DNA of 64,000 nt from Streptomyces virginiae (GTDB lineage Bacteria; Actinomycetota; Actinomycetes; Streptomycetales; Streptomycetaceae). Position 1 is the stretch's first letter. The number at the start of each line of letters is the position of its first letter. Position numbers and translations under genes: made by a program. The notes under the pieces are model-generated. The model saw only the letters and a list, made by a program, of their open reading frames with translations, made no database searches and was not told the DNA's origin. Positions 8,519 to 16,150 of this stretch are shown here, piece after piece. The stretch spans positions 62,001 to 126,000 of the forward strand of contig NZ_JOAK01000017.1 of the NCBI RefSeq assembly GCF_000720455.1. Direction: 5' to 3'.

Positions 8519-9340
8519 ATGACAGATTCGTTCGACGAACCGCCCCTCACGCCGCCCGCGGAACGCGCCTCGTTCCCCGACGGCGTGCGCTTCGCCTTCG
8601 GCACCCTCACCGTGCTGCCGGCCCGCATCACCCGCTGGGACCGCCCCGCGGCCCGCACCGGAATGGCCTGCGCCCCGCTCGCCGGACTGGCGGTCGGCGT
8701 ACTCGCGGCCGTCCCCGGCGTACTGCTCCTGCTGCTCGGCGCGGCGCCCCTGCTCGCGGCGGCCGTCACCGTCGCCGTACCGGCCGCCCTGACCCGCGGC
8801 CTCCACCTCGACGGACTGGCCGACACCGCCGACGGGCTGGGCAGCGCCAAACCGGCCGACGAGGCGCTGCGCATCATGAAGAAGTCCGACATCGGACCCT
8901 TCGGCGTGATCGCCCTGGTGATCGTCATGCTCGTCCAGACGGCCGCCCTCTGCGAGGTCTACGCCGACAGCTGGATCCGCGGCGCCCTCGCCGCCGTCAC
9001 CGCCGCCGTCACGGCCCGCCTCGCCATGACCCTGGCCTCCCGCGAAGGCGTCCCGCCCGCCCGCCCCGAGGGACTCGGCGCCGCGGTCGCCGGGGTCGTC
9101 CCGCGCGCCGCGGCCGTCGCCGTCGCCGTCCTCGTCACCGCCGCGGCCGCGGCCGCCGCCCTCCCGGCGGGCCCGCCCGCCGCGGCCCGGTCCGCGGCGG
9201 CGGTCCTCGTGGCCCTGCTCGCCGCGGAACTGCTGCTCCGCCGCTGCGTACGCCGCTTCGACGGGGTCACCGGCGACGTGTTCGGCGCCCTCGCCGAGGT
9301 GGCCGCGACCACCGCCCTCATCGTCCTCGCCCTGGGCTGA
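8519..9340 (+). CDS. cobS: Adenosylcobinamide-GDP ribazoletransferase CobS
   Basis: CobS is the membrane enzyme that joins adenosylcobinamide-GDP to alpha-ribazole (phosphate), the last assembly step of cobalamin. The product (273 aa) contains the family motif RGLHLDGLADTADGLG and the KKSDIGPFGV block, with several hydrophobic segments after residue 60 and an Ala/Val-rich C-terminal membrane part. Its partners cobU and cobT are 4-6 kb to the left on the opposite strand, so cobS is transcribed separately. The start lacks a ribosome site and probably belongs to a leaderless message. Confidence 0.93.
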   Translation: MTDSFDEPPLTPPAERASFPDGVRFAFGTLTVLPARITRWDRPAARTGMACAPLAGLAVGVLAAVPGVLLLLLGAAPLLAAAVTVAVPAALTRGLHLDGLADTADGLGSAKPADEALRIMKKSDIGPFGVIALVIVMLVQTAALCEVYADSWIRGALAAVTAAVTARLAMTLASREGVPPARPEGLGAAVAGVVPRAAAVAVAVLVTAAAAAAALPAGPPAAARSAAAVLVALLAAELLLRRCVRRFDGVTGDVFGALAEVAATTALIVLALG

Positions 9341-9378
9341 GACCTGTCCTGCACGACGGGACCTCCCGGGCCCACGCG

Positions 9379-9384
9379 TACCCT
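9379..9384 (+). promoter_or_regulatory. -10 box of a probable leaderless response-regulator transcript
   Basis: TACCCT is followed by six bases and then GTG 9391. No ribosome-binding sequence intervenes. Confidence 0.45.
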
Positions 9385-9390
9385 CACCCC

Positions 9391-10137
9391 GTGGACCACA
9401 CTCCGACGGACCTGCCCTCCGCGACGCCCGCCGAGCCGGGCGCGCCCATCAAGGTGCTGCTCGCCGACGACCAGGCCCTGCTGCGCAGCGCCTTCCGGGT
9501 GCTCGTCGACTCCGAGCCCGACATGGAGGTCGTGGGGGAGGCCTCCGACGGGGCGCAGGCCTTCGCCGTCGCCCGGCAGGAGCGGCCCGACGTCGTGCTG
9601 ATGGACATCCGGATGCCCGGCACCGACGGGCTCGCCGCCACCCGGATGATCAGCGCCGACCCGGAACTCGCCGCCGTGCGCGTGGTGATGCTGACCACCT
9701 TCGAGGTCGACGAGTACGTGGTCTCGGCCCTGCGGGCGGGCGCCTCCGGCTTCCTCGGCAAGGGCGCCGAGCCCGAGGAGCTGCTCAACGCCATCCGCGT
9801 CGCCGCGGCCGGTGAGGCGCTGCTCTCCCCGGCCGCCACCAAGGGGCTCATCGCCACCTTCCTGGCCCAGGGCGGCGGCGCCGACCCGGCCGCCGCCGGC
9901 GCCTCGGCCGGGAGCCACGCGGAGCGGCTCGCCGCGCTGACGGTCCGGGAGCGCGAGGTCCTCGTACACGTCGCCGCCGGGCTGTCCAACGACGGCATCG
10001 CCGTCCGGCTGGAGGTCAGCCCCCTCACCGTCAAGACGCACGTGAACCGGGCCATGGCCAAGCTCGGCGCCCGCGACAGGGCGCAATTGGTGGTCATCGC
10101 CTACGAATCGGGACTCGTCCGGCCCCGCGTGGAGTAG
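9391..10137 (+). CDS. NarL/FixJ-family response regulator without a neighbouring kinase
   Basis: The N-terminal receiver domain has the acidic pair LLADDQ, phospho-acceptor Asp in VVLMDIRMPG and the conserved Thr in VMLTTFEVDEYV; the usual Lys is present in LGKGAEPEE. After a Gly/Ala linker (residues ~165-180) comes a LuxR-type helix-turn-helix with LTVREREVLVHVAAGLSND and SPLTVKTHVNRAMAKL. It is therefore a phosphorylation-dependent DNA-binding protein. No histidine kinase is adjacent; the next gene is an RND exporter, which is a possible target (inference). Confidence 0.9.
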   Translation: MDHTPTDLPSATPAEPGAPIKVLLADDQALLRSAFRVLVDSEPDMEVVGEASDGAQAFAVARQERPDVVLMDIRMPGTDGLAATRMISADPELAAVRVVMLTTFEVDEYVVSALRAGASGFLGKGAEPEELLNAIRVAAAGEALLSPAATKGLIATFLAQGGGADPAAAGASAGSHAERLAALTVREREVLVHVAAGLSNDGIAVRLEVSPLTVKTHVNRAMAKLGARDRAQLVVIAYESGLVRPRVE

Positions 10138-10147
10138 GAGCGGAGTA

Positions 10148-10179
10148 GTGCGGCGTACTACAGACGCGGTATGCCGCAC
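10148..10179 (+). promoter_or_regulatory. Inverted repeat upstream of the RND exporter
   Basis: GTGCGGC (10148-10154) and GCCGCAC (10173-10179) are perfect complements around an 18-nt centre. A smaller GTAGT/ACTAC repeat overlaps the left half. It lies between the response regulator and the exporter and could be an operator or a weak terminator. Confidence 0.4.
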
Positions 10180-10274
10180 ATAAGGACGGCACCTGCGAGC
10201 GACGAAACGTCCCCGCCCGATGGGACAGGGTGGGAGTGCCCTCGCGTTCGTCACTGCAGAGAGATCCCATACCC

Positions 10275-13200
10275 ATGTCGTGGCTGTCCCGCTTCAGCCT
10301 TGCCCAAAGGGCGTTGGTCGGCCTCGTGTCGATCGTCGCGCTCCTCTTCGGCGCCATAGCCATCCCGCAGCTCAAGCAGCAGCTGCTGCCCTCCATCGAA
10401 CTCCCGATGGTGTCCGTGCTCGCGCCGTACCAGGGCGCCTCGCCCGACGTGGTGGAGAAGCAGGTCGTCGAACCCATCGAGTCCATGCTCAAGGGCGTCG
10501 ACGGCATCACCGGCATCACCTCCACCGCCAGCGAGGGCAACGCCCTCATCATGGCCACCTTCGACTACGGCGACAGCGGCACCAAGCAGCTCGTCGCCGA
10601 CGTCCAGCAGGCCGTCAACCGGGCCCGCGTCCGGCTGCCCGCCGACGTGGACCCGCAGGTGGTGGCCGGCTCCACCGACGACATCCCGACGGTCATCCTG
10701 GCCGTAACCTCCGACAAGGACCAGCAGGCGCTCGCCGACCAGCTGGAGAAGTCCGTCGTGCCCGTCCTGTCGGACATCGAGGGCGTCGGTCAGGTCAGCG
10801 TCGACGGCGTCCAGGACCTCCAGGTCACCGTCACCCCCGACGACGCCAAGCTCGCCGCCGCCGGCCTCGACGGCGCGGCCCTCGCGCAGGGCCTCCAGGC
10901 GGGCGGCGCCGCCGTCCCCGCCGGCTCCTTCGACGAGGCGGGCAAGAACCGCACCGTCCGCGTGGGCAACGGCTTCACCTCCCTCGCCCAGGTCGAGGAC
11001 CTGCGGCTGAGCCCCGGCCCGGGCAAGCCCGCGGTCCGCCTCGGCGACGTCGCCGTCGTCAAGCAGGAGCCGGCCAAGGCCGTCTCCATCACCCGCACCA
11101 ACGGCAAGCCCAGCCTCGCCCTCGTCCTCACCATGGACAAGGACGGCAGCGCCGTCGCCATCTCCGACGCCGTCAAGGACAAGCTGCCCGGGCTGCGCTC
11201 CACGCTCGGCGCCGGCGCCGACCTGACCGTCGTCAGCGACCAGGGCCCGGCGGTGGCCAAGTCCATCTCCAGCCTCACCACCGAGGGCATGCTCGGCCTG
11301 CTCTTCGCGGTGATCGTGATCCTGGTCTTCCTGGCCTCGCTGCGCTCGACGCTGGTCACCGCGGTGTCCATCCCGCTGTCCGTGGTCCTCGCGCTCATCG
11401 TGCTGTGGACCCGCGACCTGTCGCTCAACATGCTGACCCTGGGCGCGCTGACCATCGCCATCGGCCGGGTCGTCGACGACTCGATCGTGGTCCTTGAGAA
11501 CATCAAGCGCCACCTCGGCTACGGCGAGGAGCGCGAGGCCGCGATCATCACCGCGGTCAAGGAGGTCGCCGGCGCGGTCACCTCCTCCACGCTCACCACC
11601 GTGGCCGTGTTCCTGCCCATCGGCCTCACCGGCGGCATGATCGGCGAGCTCTTCGGGTCCTTCTCGCTCACCGTCACCGCGGCCCTGCTGGCCTCGCTGC
11701 TCGTCTCCCTGACGGTCGTTCCGGTCCTGTCGTTCTGGTTCCTCAGCGCGCCCAAGGGCATCGTCGCCGGGGACGCCGAGAGCGTCGCGAAGGTCCGGCG
11801 CGAGGCCGAGGAGAAGGAGTCGCGCGGCCGCCTCCAGCGGTTCTACGTCCGCGTCCTGGGCTTCGCCACCCGGCGCCGCCTGACCAGCGTGGCCATCGCC
11901 GTGGTCGTCCTCCTGGGCACCTTCGGCATGACCCCCATGCTGAAGACCAACTTCTTCGACCAGGGCGAGCAGGACCTCCTGACGGTCAAGCAGGAACTCG
12001 CCCCGGGCACCTCGCTGGCCGCCGCCGACGAGGCGAGCCGCAAGATCGAGAAGGTGCTGGGCTCGGTCGACGGCGTCAAGAGCTACCAGGTCACCGTCGG
12101 TTCCTCCGGCTTCCTCGCGGCCTTCGGCGGCGGCACCGGCTCCAACCAGGCCTCCTACCAGGTCACGCTCAAGGACGCCGGCGACGGCGAGGCCGTGAAG
12201 AAGCGGATCGAGGACCGGCTGGCCGCCCTCGACGGCATCGGCGAGACCCGCATCGCGGCGGGCGACGCCTTCGGCAGCCAGAACCTCAGCGTGGTCGTCA
12301 AGGCCGGCGACGGCGAGGTCCTCGCCAAGGCCGCCGAGCAGGTCCGCGCCGAGGTCGCCAAGCTCGACAACGTCACCGATGTGCAGAGCGACCTGTCCCA
12401 GTCCGTGCCCCGGATCTCGGTGACCGCCACCCCCAAGACGGCGGAGGCGGGCCTGAACCAGGCCGCGCTCGGCGCGATCGTCGCCCAGGCCGTACGGGGC
12501 AACCCGGCGGGCAAGGCCGTACTGGACGACACCGAGCGGGACATCGTCATCAAGTCCGCGCAGCCGGCCACCACCCTGGCCGAACTGCAGGCGCTCCCGG
12601 TCGGCCCGGTCAAGCTCGGCGACATCGCCGAGGTCAAGGAGGTCCCCGGCCCGGTCGCGATGACCCGGATCGACGGCGCCCGCGCCGCGACCGTCACCGC
12701 GCGCCCGCAGGGCGACAACACGGGCGCGGTCAGCGCCGAGCTCCAGACGAAGCTCAAGGCCCTGGACCTGCCCGAGGGCGCCACCGCCTCCATCGGCGGC
12801 GTCTCCGAGGACCAGGACGAGGCGTTCGGCTCGCTGGGCCTGGCCATGCTCGCGGCCATCGCGATCGTGTTCATGCTGCTGGTGGCGACCTTCCGCTCGC
12901 TGGTCCAGCCGCTGATCCTGCTGGTCTCCATCCCGTTCGCGGCGACCGGCGCACTCGGCCTGCTCCTCGTCACCGGCACCCCGATGGGCGTCCCGGCGAT
13001 GATCGGCATGCTGATGCTCATCGGCATCGTCGTGACCAACGCGATCGTCCTCATCGACCTGGTCAACCAGTACCGCGCCCAGGGCCTCGGCGTCGTCGAG
13101 GCGGTCGTCGAGGGAGGCCGGCACCGTCTGCGGCCGATCCTCATGACGGCCCTGGCCACGATCTTCGCGCTGCTGCCGATGGCGCTGGGCGTCACCGGCG

Positions 13201-13421
13201 AGGGCGGCTTCATCTCGCAGCCGCTCGCGGTCGTGGTGATCGGCGGCCTGGTCAGCTCGACCCTGCTGACGCTGCTCCTGGTGCCGACCCTCTACACGAT
13301 GGTGGAGCTCCGCAAGGAACGCCGCCGCGCCAAGCGCTCCGCGAAGCGCGAGGCCCGCCTGACGGTGGTCCCGGCCGCTCCGTCCGCGACCGAGGAGAAC
13401 GACGAGCCCGCCAAGGTCTGA
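10275..13421 (+). CDS. RND-family efflux permease (AcrB/HAE-like)
   Basis: The product is 1048 aa, the usual RND length. It has an N-terminal transmembrane helix, a large extracytoplasmic loop (residues ~35-330), a membrane bundle, a second large loop and a final bundle, which implies 12 helices. The proton-relay pair is kept in helix 4 as VVDDSIVVLENI near residue 400. The helix-10 Lys of AcrB is replaced by Thr in IGIVVTNAIVLIDLV. Substrates are probably drugs or lipophilic metabolites (family inference). No membrane-fusion or outer-membrane partner gene is nearby, as expected for a Gram-positive host. ATG 10275 follows GAGAG by about 10 nt. Confidence 0.88.
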   Translation: MSWLSRFSLAQRALVGLVSIVALLFGAIAIPQLKQQLLPSIELPMVSVLAPYQGASPDVVEKQVVEPIESMLKGVDGITGITSTASEGNALIMATFDYGDSGTKQLVADVQQAVNRARVRLPADVDPQVVAGSTDDIPTVILAVTSDKDQQALADQLEKSVVPVLSDIEGVGQVSVDGVQDLQVTVTPDDAKLAAAGLDGAALAQGLQAGGAAVPAGSFDEAGKNRTVRVGNGFTSLAQVEDLRLSPGPGKPAVRLGDVAVVKQEPAKAVSITRTNGKPSLALVLTMDKDGSAVAISDAVKDKLPGLRSTLGAGADLTVVSDQGPAVAKSISSLTTEGMLGLLFAVIVILVFLASLRSTLVTAVSIPLSVVLALIVLWTRDLSLNMLTLGALTIAIGRVVDDSIVVLENIKRHLGYGEEREAAIITAVKEVAGAVTSSTLTTVAVFLPIGLTGGMIGELFGSFSLTVTAALLASLLVSLTVVPVLSFWFLSAPKGIVAGDAESVAKVRREAEEKESRGRLQRFYVRVLGFATRRRLTSVAIAVVVLLGTFGMTPMLKTNFFDQGEQDLLTVKQELAPGTSLAAADEASRKIEKVLGSVDGVKSYQVTVGSSGFLAAFGGGTGSNQASYQVTLKDAGDGEAVKKRIEDRLAALDGIGETRIAAGDAFGSQNLSVVVKAGDGEVLAKAAEQVRAEVAKLDNVTDVQSDLSQSVPRISVTATPKTAEAGLNQAALGAIVAQAVRGNPAGKAVLDDTERDIVIKSAQPATTLAELQALPVGPVKLGDIAEVKEVPGPVAMTRIDGARAATVTARPQGDNTGAVSAELQTKLKALDLPEGATASIGGVSEDQDEAFGSLGLAMLAAIAIVFMLLVATFRSLVQPLILLVSIPFAATGALGLLLVTGTPMGVPAMIGMLMLIGIVVTNAIVLIDLVNQYRAQGLGVVEAVVEGGRHRLRPILMTALATIFALLPMALGVTGEGGFISQPLAVVVIGGLVSSTLLTLLLVPTLYTMVELRKERRRAKRSAKREARLTVVPAAPSATEENDEPAKV

Positions 13422-13435
13422 CCGGACCTGCCGCA

Positions 13436-13474
13436 GAGGCCCCGGACGCCGCCGCGAGCGGTGTCCGGGGCCTC
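13436..13474. terminator. Bidirectional hairpin after the RND exporter
   Basis: GAGGCCCCGGAC pairs with GTCCGGGGCCTC over 12 bp, with three more weak pairs. It lies between convergent genes and touches the stop codon of the gene ending at 13473. Confidence 0.75.
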
Positions 13475-14138
13475 ACCCGTACCAGTGGTAGCAGCCGCCT
13501 TCACGGTGTCCCGGAACGTCCGTGCGCAATTCGTACCAGCCGTCGTTCTTCAACAGGGTCGTGATGTGCTCCTGCAGGAGCACAAGGCAGAAGGGACGCT
13601 TGATGGGTGCGCTCGTGCTCGCCCGTTCGACGGTCAGGGTCCCGTCGAAACGGCCGGGCCGGATGTCCCAGCTGCCGGAGGTGAACTGCATGACAGGCTG
13701 CTTGACGTCGGATTTCGTCACGACGAACGGTGTCGGGTCCGAGGCGAACTCCCACCAGATGCTCGTCTTGTCCAAGGCCTTTGCATCGCGGTTCACCCAC
13801 CACTTCACGTTCTGTTGCCAGAAGAACTCCGGCTCGGGGCCCCCGGCCTCCGGCCGCAGGCGCAGCCGGACGTGGGTGACCATCTCCACGTCCTCCGTGT
13901 CGAACCGCGTGGACACACTCGGCTGGATGAAGACGGAGGTCTGGTCACCGGACCGGATCATCTTGAGGGACAGCGGAAGGGTGACCACGGTCTGCGGATC
14001 TTCCTGCGTCTCCGCGAAGTTGTAGGCCGAGAACGCCAGGGCGGCCATCGAGGCGATGCTCGCGACCCAGGTGTGTCCCGTGCGGAAGCGCTGCCCTGCC
14101 GGATCGCCCATGGTTCCCAGGATGCGCCGGACAGTCAC
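13473..14138 (-). CDS. Membrane-anchored hypothetical protein
   Basis: The product (221 aa from GTG 14138) has one N-terminal hydrophobic segment (TWVASIASMAALAFSAYNFA) and a soluble, probably beta-rich extracytoplasmic part with many Trp residues and a C-terminal GGCYHWYG. I recognise no family. GTG 14138 has AGGGG upstream; ATG 14111 is an alternative that shortens the protein by nine residues. It points towards the RND exporter and shares a terminator with it. The upstream gene is nadA, separated by a strong terminator. Confidence 0.65.
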   Translation of the reverse strand: MTVRRILGTMGDPAGQRFRTGHTWVASIASMAALAFSAYNFAETQEDPQTVVTLPLSLKMIRSGDQTSVFIQPSVSTRFDTEDVEMVTHVRLRLRPEAGGPEPEFFWQQNVKWWVNRDAKALDKTSIWWEFASDPTPFVVTKSDVKQPVMQFTSGSWDIRPGRFDGTLTVERASTSAPIKRPFCLVLLQEHITTLLKNDGWYELRTDVPGHREGGCYHWYG

Positions 14139-14176
14139 CGCCCGCCCCTGTGCCTGGGCCGCCTGGAGGATCGGCA

Positions 14177-14209
14177 AAGGGGGCGCCGACAAGTGTCGGG
14201 CGCCCCCTT
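14177..14209 (-). terminator. Intrinsic terminator of nadA
   Basis: An 11-bp GC stem (AAGGGGGCGCC with GGCGCCCCCTT) plus an inner GACA/TGTC stem follows the nadA stop on the minus strand and ends in CCCCCTTTG. Confidence 0.8.
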
Positions 14210-14227
14210 CTCGATGTACGACAACCG

Positions 14228-15406
14228 CTACGGGAGGGCGAGCATGCGCTCCAGGGCGAGCTTCGCGAAGCTCTCCGTCTCCTTGTCGACCTGGATCTGG
14301 TTGACGAGGGTGCCCTCGGCCAGGGACTCCAGCGTCCACACCAGGTGCGGGAGGTCGATGCGGTTCATCGTCGAGCAGAAGCAGACCGTCTTGTCGAGGA
14401 AGACGACTTCCTTGTCCTCGGCGGCGTATCGGTTCGCCAGGCGGCGGACCAGGTTCAGCTCGGTGCCGATGGCCCACTTGGAGCCGGCCGGGGCCGCCTC
14501 CAGCGCCTTGATGATGTACTCCGTCGAGCCGACGTAGTCCGCGGCCGCCACGACCTCGTGCTTGCACTCGGGGTGGACCAGGACGTTCACGCCGGGGATG
14601 CGGGCGCGGACGTCGTTGACCGAGTCGACCGAGAACCGGCCGTGGACCGAGCAGTGGCCGCGCCACAGGATCATCTTGGCGTCGCGCAGCTGCTCGGCGG
14701 TCAGGCCGCCGTTCGGCTTGTGCGGGTTGTAGAGCACGCAGTCGTCCAGGGACATGCCCATGTCGCGGACGGCCGTGTTGCGGCCCAGGTGCTGGTCCGG
14801 GAGGAAGAGCACCTTCTCGCCCTGCTCGAACGCCCACTCCAGGGCCTTCTTCGCGTTGGACGAGGTACAGATCGTGCCGCCGTGCTTGCCCGTGAAGGCC
14901 TTGATGTCGGCGGAGGAGTTCATGTACGAGACGGGGACCGTCGAGCCGGCGACGCCCGCCTCGGTCAGCACGTCCCAGCACTCCGCGACCTGCTCGGCGG
15001 TGGCCATGTCGGCCATCGAGCAGCCGGCGGCCAGGTCCGGCAGGACCACCTTCTGGTCGTCCGAGGTCAGGATGTCCGCGGACTCGGCCATGAAGTGGAC
15101 GCCGCAGAAGACGATGTACTCGGCCTCCGGCTTGGCGGCCGCGTCCTTGGCCAGCTTGAAGGAGTCACCGGTGACGTCGGCGAACTCGATGACCTCGTCA
15201 CGCTGGTAGTGGTGGCCGAGGATGAAGACCTTGTCCCCGAGCTTCTCCTTGGCCGCGCGTGCGCGCTCCACGAGGTCCGGGTCGGACGGCGAGGGCAGGT
15301 CGCCGGGGCACTCCACCCCGCGCTCGCTCTTGGGGTCGGCCTCACGGCCGAGCAGCAGCAGGGCAAGGGGCGTCGGCTGGACGTCCAACGGCTGGGCGGT
15401 GGTCAC
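14228..15406 (-). CDS. nadA: Quinolinate synthase NadA
   Basis: NadA condenses iminoaspartate with dihydroxyacetone phosphate to quinolinate in de novo NAD synthesis, using a [4Fe-4S] cluster. The product (392 aa) shows the family blocks ILGHHYQRDEVIEFADVTGDS, FCGVHFMAESADIL, LPDLAAGCSMADMA, YMNSSADIKAF, HPECKHEV, GSTEYIIK and the C-terminal TVCFCSTMNRI. Cysteines in AAGCSM, HPECKH and TVCFCS are the expected cluster ligands. GTG 15406 is chosen because AAAGGG lies 8 nt upstream; an earlier GTG at 15415 is too close to it. nadB and nadC are not adjacent. Three inverted repeats upstream suggest repression. Confidence 0.95.
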   Translation of the reverse strand: MTTAQPLDVQPTPLALLLLGREADPKSERGVECPGDLPSPSDPDLVERARAAKEKLGDKVFILGHHYQRDEVIEFADVTGDSFKLAKDAAAKPEAEYIVFCGVHFMAESADILTSDDQKVVLPDLAAGCSMADMATAEQVAECWDVLTEAGVAGSTVPVSYMNSSADIKAFTGKHGGTICTSSNAKKALEWAFEQGEKVLFLPDQHLGRNTAVRDMGMSLDDCVLYNPHKPNGGLTAEQLRDAKMILWRGHCSVHGRFSVDSVNDVRARIPGVNVLVHPECKHEVVAAADYVGSTEYIIKALEAAPAGSKWAIGTELNLVRRLANRYAAEDKEVVFLDKTVCFCSTMNRIDLPHLVWTLESLAEGTLVNQIQVDKETESFAKLALERMLALP

Positions 15407-15465
15407 GACACGCACCCTTTCTGTTCTGCGACGAGGGATTTCAGGATCATCGCTTCGACACTTCT

Positions 15466-15535
15466 CGTCTACTTGACGCTATCTATCATAACCGCTTCAC
15501 GTCAGTTTGACGATGCCGATAGTGTCAATGTGACG
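15466..15535. promoter_or_regulatory. Three CGTCA-N3-TGACG operator-like inverted repeats between nadA and the ErpA-like gene
   Basis: Copies lie at 15466-15478 (CGTCT-ACT-TGACG, one mismatch), 15500-15512 (CGTCA-GTT-TGACG, perfect) and 15523-15535 (TGTCA-ATG-TGACG, one mismatch). Centres are 34 and 23 bp apart. On the minus strand an AT-richer stretch with TATGAT between copies 1 and 2 may be the nadA -10 box. The rest of the 300-nt gap between the two genes shows no coding sequence. Confidence 0.6.
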
Positions 15536-15709
15536 CATCAGCCCTCGATTCGCCGGGCCCGCCCCCGCGCGCGGTGTGCGAGCATGAATATCTGAAACAA
15601 GCGTCGGGTCCCGGAATGAATCCGCGGTCCCGCTCGTTGCCACCGACGGCAAGAGTCCGACGTTTCCCCGCCCCCGGCGGGGAGCCGCCCACTTCGGGAG
15701 TGAATGCAG

Positions 15710-16066
15710 ATGTCCGTACAGGACGACAAGACCACTGTGAGCGACGGCATCCTCCTGTCCGACGCCGCCGCCGAGAAGGTCAGGACCCTGCTGGAGCAGG
15801 AAGGCCGCGATGACCTGGCGCTCCGCGTCGCAGTCCAGCCCGGCGGCTGCTCCGGCCTGCGCTACCAGCTCTTCTTCGACGAGCGCTCCCTCGACGGCGA
15901 CGTCGTGAAGGACTTCGACGGTGTGAAGGTCGTCACGGACCGCATGAGCGCCCCGTACCTGGGTGGCGCCTCCATCGACTTCGTCGACACCATCGAGAAG
16001 CAGGGCTTCACGATCGACAACCCGAACGCCACGGGCTCCTGCGCCTGCGGCGACTCGTTCAGCTAA
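15710..16066 (+). CDS. HesB/IscA/ErpA-family iron-sulfur insertion protein
   Basis: A-type carriers pass Fe-S clusters to apo-enzymes. The 118-residue product has the three conserved cysteines: one in QPGGCSGLRY and two in GSCACGDSF at the C-terminus. ATG 15710 is preferred because GGGAG lies 9 nt before it, while the ATG at 15704 is too near. It diverges from nadA, whose product needs a [4Fe-4S] cluster, so joint control through the shared gap is plausible (inference). The mycobacterial relative also lies near adoK and ctaC. Confidence 0.92.
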   Translation: MSVQDDKTTVSDGILLSDAAAEKVRTLLEQEGRDDLALRVAVQPGGCSGLRYQLFFDERSLDGDVVKDFDGVKVVTDRMSAPYLGGASIDFVDTIEKQGFTIDNPNATGSCACGDSFS

Positions 16067-16085
16067 GCCTGAACCGCACGCACGA

Positions 16086-16129
16086 CGAGGGCCCGTCCCC
16101 GGTCGCATCCGACCGGGGACGGGCCCTCG
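16086..16129. terminator. Bidirectional hairpin after the ErpA-like gene
   Basis: An 18-bp perfect stem (16087-16104 with 16111-16128) and a 6-nt loop separate two convergent genes. Confidence 0.85.
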
Positions 16130-16150
16130 CCCGTGCCCAGGAGGCCGCCG

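Noticed and set aside
10251..13124. Long antisense open frame (957 codons) on the minus strand of the RND gene
   Set aside because: GC-bias shadow: composition is repetitive Asp/Gly/Arg/Val, no domain, and the plus-strand RND protein is clear.
13473..14981. Extension of the 13473 gene to 502 residues
   Set aside because: The extra N-terminal part lies antisense-in-frame within nadA and is low complexity; nadA is certain.
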